Source of the DNA: Onthophagus taurus
Lineage: Eukaryota; Arthropoda; Insecta; Coleoptera; Scarabaeidae
Direction of reading: 5' to 3'
DNA: 64,000 bases
Assembly (NCBI RefSeq): GCF_036711975.1
Contig: NC_091976.1
Location: forward strand, 18,476,001-18,540,000
The notes under the pieces were generated by a model. It was not told the DNA's origin. It did no database searches and was given only the letters and a program-made list of their open reading frames with translations. The position numbers and the translations under genes were made by a program. The first letter of the stretch is position 1. Each line of letters opens with the position of its first letter. Positions 35,831 through 47,764 of the stretch are shown in pieces.

Positions 35831-36762
35831 AAGTTATTCATAACGAAGTTTCCCCATTCACCTAAAACATTTGACCCTATACGCTTCTTCTTTCCCACAT
35901 TCGTTTTCAGCTGTCAGATCAGGCGATCAAGTAAGGATCAAGGAAGTCTTCTGTCTTCTATTGAGGTTCAACTCTTCATTCACCGATTCAACTATCGTTA
36001 TGTTAGGAATAGAAGCAAAGCTCTTCATCGCCGTAGGGACTCCCTCGCGTACGCACTCTTCATTTTGCTTCTTTCGTGGTTATCGAAGTTATTATAGATT
36101 TTGGTGTTTTGATAGTTCCAGAGTCAAATTGACGTGCCTCTCGTTTCTTCAGACTTCAATTCCGTGAAGCAAAGACAACTTTTCTTTTTAGACATTCAAT
36201 TTCACATTATATGCAACAAGGATGTCACCACACGTGTAAGCATCACTAGATTGGTTGTTATCACATGTTTTTTGGTGGCGAAGTGGCTTGGACGCCACTT
36301 TTTTATATATATTATATTTTTTTATATATATTTTTATTGAAAATATGAACAGTGTCGATGAATCAAATGGTTATGATTCTTGTGGAATTTAACAACATGA
36401 AGTAGTCCAACATGGAGAAAGCAATGATAGTACAGAGCGTTAAAGCAATATGAGTCAATAAAATTCAAGGAAGCATCAACGTGCCATCTCTCAATGATGC
36501 ATAGCAGCATAACATCTTTGATATGTTATGCTGCGCCTACTCTGTAAGTGAAGACTAAATTTTAGATTATGTGCAGTTTGAACATGAAATATTAGATTGC
36601 TTGGGCAATTCTCTTCACTTCGTAGAGGGATGATTAGTGATTGTATCACCAAGGAAATAGATTAAAGCAGATGTGTTGTTATCCTCCTGTAAAAACAAAA
36701 CTTCGACGTTTTAAAATGTAAATCATGGTTTGCCCTTTACTTATGTTATGTATTTTACTTAG
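35831..36762. other. Spacer with AT-rich low complexity
   Basis: Contains a (TA)n/(T)n tract at 36300-36340. Overlapping frames near 35747-36167 have no family features. Confidence 0.35.
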
Positions 36763-36959
36763 TTTATGTATTTTTGGAAGATTTAGAACCATTAAAACCA
36801 AAAATTAGTGTTTATAACAATACTTGTATGTTATTAAAATGTTTATTTCCAGAAATGATATCAGAACTATTAGAAATAACTGAGAAACAAAAAGATTACC
36901 GTCTCCATATGCCACATAAACCTGCTAAATTAATCAATGAACTGTGGAAATGTCTCCAA
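36763..36959 (+). other. Orphan exon-like coding segment
   Basis: An open stretch of about 65 codons is framed by a plausible acceptor (ACTTAG at 36757-36762) and donor (GTAGGT from 36960, or GTAAAT from 36964). It encodes LEPLKPKISVYNNTCMLLKC, then ISELLEITEKQKDYRLHMPH and KPAKLINELWKCLQ. The residue mix looks like a real protein. I do not recognise it and found no neighbouring exon of the same gene. It may be a duplicated or stranded exon. Confidence 0.4.
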
Positions 36960-37117
36960 GTAGGTAAATGTAGTTCTTGTCTTGTTTTTATGTCTAAAGG
37001 GTTATAGTAAAGTTAAAATGTTACTAAAAATTAATTATATAAAGCAACATGACAATAAAAACAGATTGCCCCTATTTAAATATCACGATACAAAGTTCAT
37101 AGGGTTAAAAATACTTT

Positions 37118-37347
37118 GACCACACATTCAACCCCCATTCAAATAAGATGAAAACTAGATCATGATAAAGGTTAAAGTTCAAAACCAATACGGATTCTGT
37201 AAACCTGTTCATGTTTATAAATGGTCCAGAGGGAAAAAAATGTAATTGACCACAATAATACCTGTTTAACCCCTCAAATAAGATGAAAACTGGATCGTAT
37301 TAAAGGTCGAAAGGTCAAAAGTAACACGGATGCTGCAACCTGTCTCG
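37118..37347. repeat. Two diverged direct repeats
   Basis: Copies at 37118-37210 and 37248-37347, both beginning GACCACA and sharing CAAATAAGATGAAAACT. They have diverged by substitutions and small indels. Confidence 0.7.
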
Positions 37348-39160
37348 CTTTTTTTTTGTAGGGTTTTATGTACGTCACGGAATTGGATTACATTTGGGAT
37401 GCAGATGAGGGGTCACTTACGCGCCCTTTTTACCGCTGTCCCTAGTAATGTGTGGCACGCGTGTTAAAAATTTCCATAAGAATTCTTCACATGTGTATAG
37501 AATATAAAAATACTTTAGAAAGGAATTATTAAATATGAGTCAACAAGAAAAATCTTATTTTTTTCCATTTCTTGAAATGAAAATTTATTTTTATAATAAT
37601 AATAATAGTGGTTGTCCGAAAAGGTTGTGGTCGAGCTACAAACTGAGATGGAAAGAAAAGTAGAAAGGAAGCTCGGTGGCGACAAAAACCCCAAAATCCC
37701 TAGTCTCCGGGGAAGACCGAAGTCCGGGCTTATTTAAATCAGTGGGGTCCTGGAGACGCCTGATAGCTTCTGACGCTACAATATTACGCTGGCCCCTACA
37801 TAAATATGCAGCTATATTACGGTCTCGGAATCTGTTCGTTCGCGCGGAGGGTTTGTCCCGTTGTTCCGCAACGGTTATATTTTATGTGACAGTTGTGCTG
37901 AACTGTGCTTATGTATTTTTAAAAAGAATACAGTTATGAAAATATTTTATACAAACCAATATTGAAAAAATATATATTTCAAATAATTTATTTAAATGAC
38001 TCGGTTGGTTTCCCGAAATATTAAGGGATGTGCGTAAGAAATTTATTAGGCAAAGGAATGGGCAACCCTTTTAAGGATTATAGGGCATAATCCCGGGTCA
38101 GCTTTAGCATTACGGTTCGGTCCTAAGGAAATGGGATGGTGCGGTGGCCCCTGACGGCTGATGTATGTTAGGGCCGGCCTATTTCAAGATATTTATTGTG
38201 TACTTAACCGAAACGAGATAGCTAGACCACCACTCCATTACAATCATCCCCTAAAAACTCCTCACACCAAAGGTCATCCACAAAAACCTAATCAATTTAA
38301 TACAACGCTAAGTTAACATGAGACAATTTTTCTTCATTTCGAGTTAATTTTCCAAATTAACACTAAATATAAGCTGCTTTTAACCCCTAAAACCAGTCAG
38401 TTTCCGGGGTTCGCCTAATGAATTTGTACGCGAACCCACTACTAATCTATCCTGGACAATGCGGGCAGAACTATGTTTACCTTGCGGTGGGAGCGAAGAC
38501 CTCTGGTCGGTTCTTCGAAGGGCGTCTAAAGGGTCGAGATTGACGACCCAAGGGTACATTAGCAAATGGCCGTCCCGACGCCGACGCCTCCACCTTCCCC
38601 CAATCCACCCCTAAGTCTTGGACAGATGCTTCGGACGACCGAGATTCTCACGCGATTTTAATGGAATATTAATAACGGACACGTCCCGGACGACCGGATG
38701 CAGATTTGATGTCACCACGAATCGTGCTTCTCATACCAACAAGTTTCTTAGACAACCAAACAAAAAGAGCCGAATAAAAAGATGAATCAAATCTATAAAT
38801 AAACCGAAGTTTCTTAAGCAAAAAATCGGATAACTGGGTTTCATCGGGAGCGAATAGCGAAAAATAAAGTCTTTGAGTCGGACTTTTATGGTCAGAGTTT
38901 CGCCGGGGACAGCCAATAACGTTGTCTGGGGCTCGCAACCCCTTGCCTGTACGGTTAAGTAACCCCCTTTTCTACGGCCCCCTATTCCGACGCAGTCCGG
39001 CTACTACAGAACCGTCCAAAACTTTGCCGCATTTGTTAGGTCCAAGCGTCGCGACGCCCCGATTTATATTCGGAGCCAATACGACTATAAAACTACCCAG
39101 AAACTTTCCCATACTCCCCAAAACTTACCCCCTTTTCGATATGCGCTCTTAATCCGATTT
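37340..39160. other. GC-richer non-coding blocks
   Basis: Segments 37340-37460, 37610-38180 and 38380-39160 have much higher G+C and CpG content than the flanks (for example GTTCGTTCGCGCGGAGGG near 37845). No recognised protein or transposon. Short frames such as 37676-37939 and 38669-38938 are in-block shadows. Confidence 0.4.
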
Positions 39161-39256
39161 ATTTAAATGTAAACGAAAAACAAATTTTATAAGAAATTAT
39201 TACTTCATTTCTAGTAAAAAAGTAAACAACAAAAAATTCTTTGTACTACATGCAAA

Positions 39257-39742
39257 TAATAGTTATTTATATTACAAGGGGGCTAGAAACATAATTACTG
39301 TACGAGTGTGAAGAATTGCACACGAGTACTGTAATTATGCTCTAGCCCACGTGTGATATACAGCATTTTATCTACGACTGCTAAAAATTACTAAAAAATC
39401 AATTTCTTTAAAAAAGTCTATTTGACACTTATAAAAATATTTTGAAATGATTGTTGACAATTTTGAATTGTCAGTTTCAACAACATGTTTACTCATCTGG
39501 AATAAGTTTTTCAAAATGTAAAAACATAACAATTAATGTTTATAATAAATAGTATTGTTTCTCTGTAAGTAGATAGCACTTTTTCTTTTGTATTGTTTCT
39601 TGTTTCAATAAATTAAGTCTGTTCTGATTAGGCTAAAATGCGTTACGTAATGAAACCAGTGCGGTAATGAATTTCATTACGTAACTCAAATCACCTCAAA
39701 TGAGTGCGGTAATGATGACTTATCCAAGCAGTCGTAGATAAA
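39257..39742 (+). repeat. 0.5-kb repeat, left copy of an inverted pair
   Basis: The reverse complement of 45606-46112 over nearly its whole length. It consists of an outer hairpin (39268-39360) and an inner part bounded by short inverted repeats TTTATCTACGACTGC (39367-39381) and GCAGTCGTAGATAAA (39728-39742). The inner part also holds words like TTACGTAATG in both orientations. It looks like a MITE or the end of a larger element. Confidence 0.8.
39268..39360. repeat. Long hairpin
   Basis: The arm GGGGGCTAGAAACATAATTA continuing to GAGTGTG pairs with CACACGAGTACTGTAATTAT continuing to GCTCTAGCCC, leaving a loop of about 8 bases. Pairing is roughly 85 per cent. The right copy (45995-46105) keeps the arms but has a longer, different loop. 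Confidence 0.75.
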
Positions 39743-41691
39743 TATATATACCGCATATAGAGGCAGAGAGAATATTTAATTAAACATTATAGCGTATAAC
39801 ACATTCATTTACCTCATTTTAAAGGACAATAGCCACATCTGGTTGGCAAAAATCTGTCCGCGCTACTCATTTCACAGATTAACTACCATAATTTTTGTAA
39901 ATAAAACAGTTCAATTACTTGTCTTTACAAAAAATAAATAATGTAATAGTAATGAATATGTTAAGAAACAGGATACTGCAAATCTAAAACGCAAATTATG
40001 CTTTGTATACGAACAGGGTATAGATTGCTAAAACCCAAGATGAGAAGAAAAATTAGGAGATTATCTCATCCTGAAAACTAATTTCATCTTCGCAACTAAC
40101 ACACAACCCTAATTGTTAGAAAAATAAAATTTGTTCTTATCTTTTGAACCCCAGTGTGAGGTGTGAAGGTTAATTAATTTACGGATGAACATCGTCGTTT
40201 CTTTGAAAATAAAATTTAAGATTTTGTATGAGTTTAGATGTGATGTAAAGGATATGTTTGACAACACATTCATGGTCTCACAATTACACTAAAACGAATA
40301 CAAGACTAAATCTTTGTAAGTATATGTTAAACTCAATCGAACATGCATGATTTGGATTGAAAACAGATGTTAAGCAACTAAGAAGTAATTAGTTAATTGA
40401 GGGTATTGTGACACCATGAAGTGCTGCATTGCCTTCACGATTAAATACTAAAATGTTTGTCAACTCAATATAATTGTAAACAGTTATTTCGTATTCTACG
40501 AGATTCCGGTTCTTCAAACCATAACGTCGCCGACCTTACCTCTCAACTACTTAGGTTCGGTTGTATCACTACAAACTTGTCTGTCTTATGCTTGATTCAA
40601 TCTACTGTCTAAACTATCCTATCCATAGTTTTTTCTTAAATGTAACTTATCTTTTGCACTGATAAAGAGTGAGATTTTTGTATTTTCATGGTGTTTCATA
40701 ATATATGCGAAGGACTTCAGTGTGATAGCTTGTCCAAAAATTTGAAAAAAAGTTTCCATCAACTTACACTCTAAAATGCACCATTTTCGAGATACAGGGT
40801 GTTGAAATTTAATAAAAAAATCGTTTTTTTGCGAATATCTCCATGATCTACAGTACTTTTTTTTGTGTAGAAAACATTGACGGTTCAAATGGGCATCTCA
40901 AAGCACTTTTTCCAGTGGCGTAGAAGTTGGGGAGAAAAACAACTACTACCCCTTCAAAATCTTCACCAATTATGACATCATAGTATGATGAAAATGCCAA
41001 TAGTAAAATGTTTGATTGATTTATTTATTAGTTGATTTATTTCAGTTTGAGGGAGGAGTTTTAACCTTCTGAATGAGGAAGGAAACATTTCGAGAAACGT
41101 AAGCAGCGTATTCAAATGGTGTATTAAGAATGTTCTTTTTGTGAATGTTGCGAAAATCTACGGTTATGAAAATGATTTGAAAGGACCTTGCTCCTTATTA
41201 TCAGTATCATCTGGCCAAGGTAGAGATTAAGTCGTTAGAGGATCTTTAACGTATTGTCAGGCATCGTGTAATCTAATCATCGTCTTTCTTCGAATTTCAA
41301 AGTAATGGAAAATAACTTATCTTTTGTAGAGATTGGATTTTCTTTACCAGTGATTGCGCCATCCATAGATTGTCAAACGGTTACGACATCCGGATGTAAG
41401 GTACTTTGAATTCGATTCTTTTGTTTGGGTAATCCCAAACAACTTAAAAAAGCTTGCTTACGATTTTACGAAATTCAGTAATACACGAATTCCAACAACA
41501 ACCTAAAGCAACAAATCTAGTTGAGTGATCACCGCAACACAAGAAGCACAAAAGAAAAGTTTTTTTGGAAATCTTCGCGCAGTGCTCAATAAAACAAAAT
41601 CTTGATGCTAAGAGGAGAAAGCCCAGTAGAAAGGCTAACACCATCAGAGAGTTTAAAGTCTATATGTTAAAAGGTGCTTCACCAAGTTCTA
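39743..41691. other. Spacer without recognised gene
   Basis: No convincing coding frame. A TACAGGGTGTT word at about 40793, typical of many insect transposon ends, may mark another short relic in 40620-40960. Confidence 0.35.
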
Positions 41692-43072
41692 CAGTATGTC
41701 CCCGAATCGAGTTACAAAGAGGAAAAAAAATTTATTACTGATTTTTCAAACTTATCTCAGTATAAATAATGCATCGGATATGTTAAAACCACTAAATCGC
41801 ACAAATTTTATAGTCTAACTATAGAAGTTAACTAATTATTCCCAATTTTATGTAAAAATTGGACTTTTTTCTAAATTGAAAATTGTTCAAGTTCAATTTA
41901 ATATGTAACCATAGAAACCATAAAGAAGCAGAAAAAGAGATTAAATGAGGAAGACGCTGCTTCCGTAATAGCATTAAATTCCGTTCAAGAAACTCCAAAA
42001 TTATCACTTCGAAGAAGTGCGTTACAAATTGAAATTAGTAAATTGCACCTCTCCAGAATTTACAAATTAATAAAATTAAATCATTTAGACCACGATTTAG
42101 ACAGACTTTGGATACCGGGGTTGAAGCCAAACGTTTGGATTTCTGTCTTGAGATTGGTAATGAAATATTAAATAACCGAAATTTTCGTAAATTGATTGTA
42201 TTTTCGGATAAAAGCACCTTTTCAACAAATGGCAGTGATGTAAATCCAAATTTTACACTCTCTAAAAGTAGTCAACATTTCAAAAAAGTAAATGTGTGGC
42301 CATATTTCTTCGATGGAAATGTAAATCAACAGAAATATTTGGATATGTTACAAAATTATTTTAATGAACAACTTCATGAATTACCCTTAAATTTTATACG
42401 ATCAATGTACTTTCATCAAGACGGTTGCCCAGCTCACCATTCAGACATTATGACCGAATGGTTAAATTTACAATTTCGTCAAAAATGAAATGGATGAAAT
42501 GGTCCTATTTTATGACCAGCACGTAGTCCTGATCTTATAATTATAGATTTTTATTTCTGGAGCCGATTAAAACAAATTGTTTACAGTGAATCATTACAAG
42601 ACGATGCAGAACTATTAAAACTAAGAATAATTAATGCGATAGAATCTTTACCACTGGCGGAAATTCGTAAATCTTATAAAGAATTTAGAACTCGTCTTCA
42701 AATGTGTGCCGAATTGTTTGTTCACTTACAAATAAATATTATTTATTACTTACATAGTGTGTTATTCCATAAATTTACATTTGAAATATTTTATTCAATT
42801 AATTAGCCATATTTTAATTTGATTTGTCCCAAGATTTGTAAGTATATTTTTCACTAACGTAAGTTGTAACTTTTATGGTTTCTATGGTTACATATCATCA
42901 ATTTATGATACTTGACAAATTTTTAATTAGTTGACTTCTATAGTTAGAGTATACAATTCGTGCGATTTAGTGGTTTGAACATATCCGACGCATTATTTAT
43001 GCTGAGATAAGTTTGAGAAATCAGTAATAAATTATTTTTTTCCTCTTTGTAACTCTATCCGGGGACATACTG
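41692..43072 (+). mobile_element. Second mariner-type element with long inverted repeats
   Basis: TA flanks at 41690-41691 and 43073-43074. Terminal inverted repeats of some 200-235 bases (about 41692-41925 and 42867-43072) begin CAGTATGTCCCCG at both ends. Interior transposase on the plus strand, broken. Length 1381 bases. Confidence 0.87.
41926..42745 (+). pseudogene. Broken mariner-type transposase
   Basis: The N-terminal piece LNEEDAASVIALNSVQETPK leads through RRSALQIEISKLHLSRIYKL. A frameshift near 42090-42110 leads to KLIVFSDKSTFSTN (first Asp), YFHQDGCPAHH (second Asp), a stop at 42486, then ILWPARSPDLIIIDFYFWS and LKQIVYSES. Counting the stop as one codon, 41 residues separate the second and third Asp, as in the element at 11634. 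The N-terminal DNA-binding part looks shortened. Confidence 0.75.
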
Positions 43073-43639
43073 TATATTGCCAACCTTAGGTTGATCCAAC
43101 GAAGTAACATTTTAGCGATGAACGAACTTTTTCATAGAAGTAACGAAGTTGAGTCTACATCATCACCATCAAGCAGCCCTTTGAATTCCTTGTTGGGTGT
43201 AGGCATAGGCCTCCCCTATTCTGTTCCATTCGGTTCTGTTCGAAAATGTCTATAAGTTTCCCGTAGACAGCCCATACGAGAGTGAAACTTCTGATTAGTT
43301 CCCTTGTTTGAAAAGTTTCTCCTAAAATTACTGCCAACAAATGTTGGATCAATGACTGTTAATTTTTTAAGTTTTTCAGTGAATTTCCAAGTGTTCAATT
43401 TGGATTAGTTCTGTATTTTTTTATAATTTTTGTACTCTATTAAACTGTATTCTGCACGGTATGGCAGAATAATATATAATGTACAATATCTGTACTGTAT
43501 AATTCAATTTTCAAAACTTCCTATTCGTAAAATTATGAAAATGTTTTCTAGTGCTTAAAGCATAAACTGGGTACAGTACTTGATCAAAATAGTTCCCCTT
43601 ATAATAATAATAATAATAATAATAATAGTTTTATTTCTT
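43073..43639. other. Spacer ending in an (AAT)n tract
   Basis: (ATA/AAT)n microsatellite at 43600-43627, which abuts the 3' end of the minus-strand retroelement and is probably its tail. No gene in 43073-43600. Confidence 0.5.
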
Positions 43640-45205
43640 AAACATACAAAACATGGTACATTCAATTCGTCAATAAAAAGAGAAAAAACAGAAAAGAAAT
43701 ACATGAAATCAACTTCAAGTTCCTCTTCCTCTCCCTCTGCTAGGTAATACCCTGCATCTTACTTTCATAGTATTCTTGAATTGAATAAATTTCATTTTCT
43801 ATTAGGTGTTTCTTCACTTCTGCTTTAAATTTCTTCTCGTCTAATTGTTTTATTCTTGATGGTAAAGCATTATATAGTTTTATTGAAATATATTTGAAAG
43901 TATTTTGTGACTTCTGTACTCTGTGTAAGGGTACCAGTAAATTATTTCCATGTCGTCTACTGTAGTTGTGAGAGTCTATATTTCTTTCCAATGTTTCTCT
44001 TTGCGCATGAACATATTGTAGACAAGAAAAAACAAAACAGGATGGTATTGTCTGTATCCTCAGTTCCCTAAAATAACCTCTGCAACTTTCTCTATAACCT
44101 AATTTTTTAAGTATTCTAATTGCTTTTTTTGCAATTTAAAAATCTCAACCGCTTCAATATACTCTGTTTTTAAACCAGGAGGAGTATTTTAAATTTGTCA
44201 CCAAATTGACCTTGCACGTGATTGGTTGAATGCGAGGAAGGTTCACACACAGGCAATTTTGAATTTTGATTTTGAATTTGAAGGTTAGGTTATTGACAAT
44301 TCGACAGTTTCGTGTCATTATTGTAAATTTTGTGTTCTTAAACCCTTCTTTATTATATTTTGAAATAAATACACTCATAACTTCAATGTTAATTTGTATG
44401 TTTAGTGTTGACGATAACAAACGAAAATAAATACAATAATAAGTAAATAATTAAATAATAATAATTATTAATTTAAATTTACCGCCAAAATATCTAGTGA
44501 TATTTTCTGGTGATTTTTCCTAGTGTAAATCTGACTTTCGCGTTTACTCCTCCTGGTTTAAAAACAGAGTATAGATGCGCCCCAGGTAAGTATGCCATAT
44601 ATCGCCATACTATGAAAGTACGCAAAATATACATTCCTTATTTCTTCCTCCGGTAAACTTTTTGTTAACATTCTTAAACAATACAGTGCCGTTGCCAATT
44701 TTCCTTTCAATTTTTTTATGTGGTCCCTCCATGATAGAGTTTCCGATAGTGTAACTCCTAGAAACATTGTAGTTTTATCTCTAACCTCCTGGTTTTGTTT
44801 TGTGAAGAAGGTAAGTACGTGCGTTTTTTCTCTGTTCAGTTGTAGATTATTTACTTCGAACCAATTTTTTGCTTCATTTAATGTTATATTTGTTTTTTCT
44901 TTTAGGTCTTCTAAGTCTTTAGAACTATTTATGAATGAGGTGTCATCAGCATACAAACACATTGAGTCTGCCTTTATATTTTTTGGTAAATCGTTTAAAT
45001 ATAACAGGAATAAAACTGGTCCGAGCACAGAGCCCTGTGGTACTCCTGTTTCTACTGTTCTCCATTCAGAAATTGTTCCCTTCCAGTGTGTCTGTTGTTG
45101 TCTATCCTGAAGATATGAAGCAATAAGTTTATTTCCATTTTCATTTATGCCGTATTTTTCTATTTTTTTCAGAAGAATTACTGAAAGTACTGTCACGACA
45201 GACAT
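43640..45205 (-). mobile_element. CR1/Jockey-like reverse transcriptase, 5'-truncated
   Basis: From 45205 downwards the minus strand reads LLKKIEKYGINENGNKLIAS, GVPQGSVLGPVLFLLYLNDL, LYADDTSFI (intact active-site box), LNREKTHVL, FLGVTLSETLSW and YGILTWGAS. It is then interrupted by a 408-base insertion and continues as YIEAVEIFKLQKK, YRESCRGYFRELRIQTIP, and a tail with SQNTFKYISIKLYNALP. A 5' truncation at about 45200 and an (AAT)n tail are typical of such elements. One frameshift lies just after the insertion. Confidence 0.82.
44162..44569. mobile_element. MITE inserted in the reverse transcriptase
   Basis: 408 bases with perfect 25-base inverted ends, starting CTCTGTTTTTAAACCAGGAG and ending in its complement. 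Flanked on both sides by TATA (44158-44161, 44570-44573). Because TATA is palindromic the target duplication could be TA or TATA. No coding capacity. The reading frame of the host element resumes on the other side, so the insertion point is clear. Confidence 0.87.
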
Positions 45206-45605
45206 TACCGAATATCACATAACAACACATTTATTATCGTAGTATACGTTGACAAAAGACGTTTTTACAGCAAATTCAGTAGCAAACTTAATATCAGTTG
45301 ATTTGGGTTATCGGAGCAACTGCCAAAATTGACATAACCATTCTGCATAACAATTTTAAGTTTCACAGTTTCAACCACAAGATGTAAGATGATTTTTTTA
45401 CAATCGTTACTTAAGTTGACGAAGTGTTACAAGCAAATTAAGAATATTATTTGAGACTGAGCATTGGAACAATGCATCAACCTAAGTTGTCGTTGGCAAT
45501 TACAGAGCATCATTTTGATGCAAGAGAATTTATCATAATTGTTATGAAATGTGTAATATGACACATTGCTTAGTTAAAAAGTTTCTAAATTAAAATTAAA
45601 TCAAT
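45206..45605. other. Spacer without recognised gene
   Basis: Lies between the truncated reverse transcriptase and the right inverted repeat copy. Nothing recognised. Confidence 0.35.
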
Positions 45606-46112
45606 TTTATCTGCGACTGCTTGGATAAGTCGTCATTACCGCACTCATTTGTGGTGATTTGAGTTACGTAATGAAGTTCATTACCTCACTGGTCATTACG
45701 TAACGCATTTTTAGCCTAATCAGAACAGACTTAATTTATTGAAATGAGAAACAATACAACAGAAAAAGTGCTATCTACTTACAGAGAAACAATACTATTT
45801 ATTATAAACATTAATTGTTATGTTTTTACATTTCGAAACACTTATTCCAGATGAGTAAACATGTTGTTGAAACTAGCAATTCAAAATTGTCAACAATAAT
45901 TTCAAAATATTTTTATAAATGTCAAATAGACTTTTTTAAAGAAATTGATTTTTTAGTAATTTTTACCAGTCGTAGATAAAATGCTGTATATCACACGTGG
46001 GCTAGAGCATAATTACAGTACTCGTGTGATTACAAGACTCGGTCTACGTGCAATTCTCCACACTCGTACTGTAATTATGTTTCTAGCCCACTTGTAATAT
46101 AAATAACTATTA
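45606..46112 (-). repeat. 0.5-kb repeat, right copy of an inverted pair
   Basis: Reverse complement of 39257-39742, with an extra 20 bases or so in the hairpin loop (about 46025-46050). The ends match on both sides down to TAATAGTTATTT. No shared target duplication was seen outside the ends. Confidence 0.8.
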
Positions 46113-47744
46113 ACGATATTAATTTCAATTTATCATGAATTACATACTAATAATAATTAATTGCGCGAAAATTATTGAGGTAAGATATTTGACCTCATCC
46201 ATTTGCCTTTATTTTAAATTACAAAGATTGCAGACCTATTTTCACACTGATTATAAAATCAATTTTACGCGCACAGATTAAATACGAAGGCTAATAAGAA
46301 ATTCGATATAAAACTAAAAATTGATTAGCGATCTTTCTACCCACTTTCTTTCTTTAAATCAATTTTAAATAATAAGCAAATGGAAATAAACAAATTTAAA
46401 TTTTGAAACAAAAAAATTCTAGTATAAAAATTTTTCCCCCATTTTTATATAACGAAAATATCCCATCGTTGGATCTCCCGAAGGATAGTAGCTATCGTTA
46501 CCTCGCAAATACGCCTCCATAAATTGCGAATACGGATATTCGAAGATCGTCTTTTTTATCTCCGCCGGGCAGAAGTAATACCCGGATGCATAATTCATGC
46601 AGCGGCGGCGATCCGAAGGGGACGATCTGCGATGCTGCCACCGGGTCGGTCAGTGATGGTGGTGGAGTTCGCGGTTTCTAACCTCACACACTCCTCCTCA
46701 AAAATCAAACCTAACGGCCTAATTCGCATTCCAAACGCCACCCCCGCTATGATGTGGCAACCGCTTTTATTGCTTGATTCGGAACGTAACATTATGCGCG
46801 AATGTGCCACGAGTACATGTTGCTTTTTAGTATAGAAAGAAAGAAAGAAAAAAAATCCGCTCGCATCAAAGATTTTTATTTTAACGATTATTCCTCTTTG
46901 TTTGGAAGAAAAATTTTTTTAGGAATTATCAAATTTAATGATTTCTGTCTGTAAAGTTTAATGTCGTTTCATAAGGGTTGTTTAAAAAAAAGAGAGGGTG
47001 TTTCGAGTTTTCGAATTTTGTGGAGGAGAAAATCGTCGGAGTCCTCGTCTTCGAGGCGGAAGGTGTACTAAAGGCACGTTAAAGGGGTTTTCGCGGCAGG
47101 ATTACCACCTCGGCAACCATTGGTCCGGTCGTCCTTACTGTTCGCCTCCGACTTGGTTTATTCTTATAGAATCACAGATGTTCTATAAAAATCTAGACGG
47201 GGGCCGGATTTGTTTCCAACGGAAGCGACGGTGGCGGCGACGTCATAAAACCGAACGGCTTTGTTACTCCGGGATGATATCCGGTCGATGTTTGACGACA
47301 CGAATCGGTTTTAAACACGAAAATTTCACAAACAAAAAGGATTTATTCAAAAAAGAATTTATCTTGGAATATTTCATCTTCTGATATAATTTTTATCTTG
47401 CTGAAGTAGTTGTAGTTAAAGATAAATTTGTTTGTTCTCCAACCAATCAATTTGAATTCGAGGTCTCAAGGGTGAAGGATAGTTGCCTCGAGGGGTCAAA
47501 GACGGTCTCTATGAGTTTCCAATTCCGCGGGGATATCCCTGTGTCCATGTCCGTGACTGGTCTGGGCCCGTTTTTCTTGGCAACCTCCGGGAGTACTCCA
47601 GGCGACCCGAGTCCCATTTCGACCCCGTCCAAAGGCCTTCCAACGGAAATTCAATTTCGACATCAACTAATCCGGGACCAAATCCGCTTTGAATATTTTA
47701 TCAATGACCAAAGGAGAATATTTAAAAGAAATCGCAAACTACGA
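46113..47744. other. Spacer and GC-richer non-coding block
   Basis: 46113-46430 is AT-rich. 46430-47310 and 47450-47700 are GC- and CpG-rich (for example GCAGCGGCGGCGATCCG near 46600). Frames such as 46524-46835 and 46998-47384 are probably chance, since both strands are open and no family motif is seen. Confidence 0.4.
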
Positions 47745-47764
47745 TTTATTTTAAACAATTTATT
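47745..47764 (-). terminator. Polyadenylation signals of maltase A
   Basis: AATAAA on the minus strand at 47745-47750, and another overlapping the stop codon at 47759-47764. Confidence 0.5.

Noticed and set aside
35747-36167. Two overlapping plus frames after the RTE scrap
   Set aside because: No conserved features; they start inside the retroelement scrap.
39257-46112. Annotation as a single 6.9-kb foldback transposon
   Set aside because: Attractive, but no target duplication and no transposase of its own; listed as a repeat pair with the question open.
46524-46835. Open frames on both strands in the GC-rich block
   Set aside because: High GC lowers stop frequency; no motif, no start context and no splice-supported extension.
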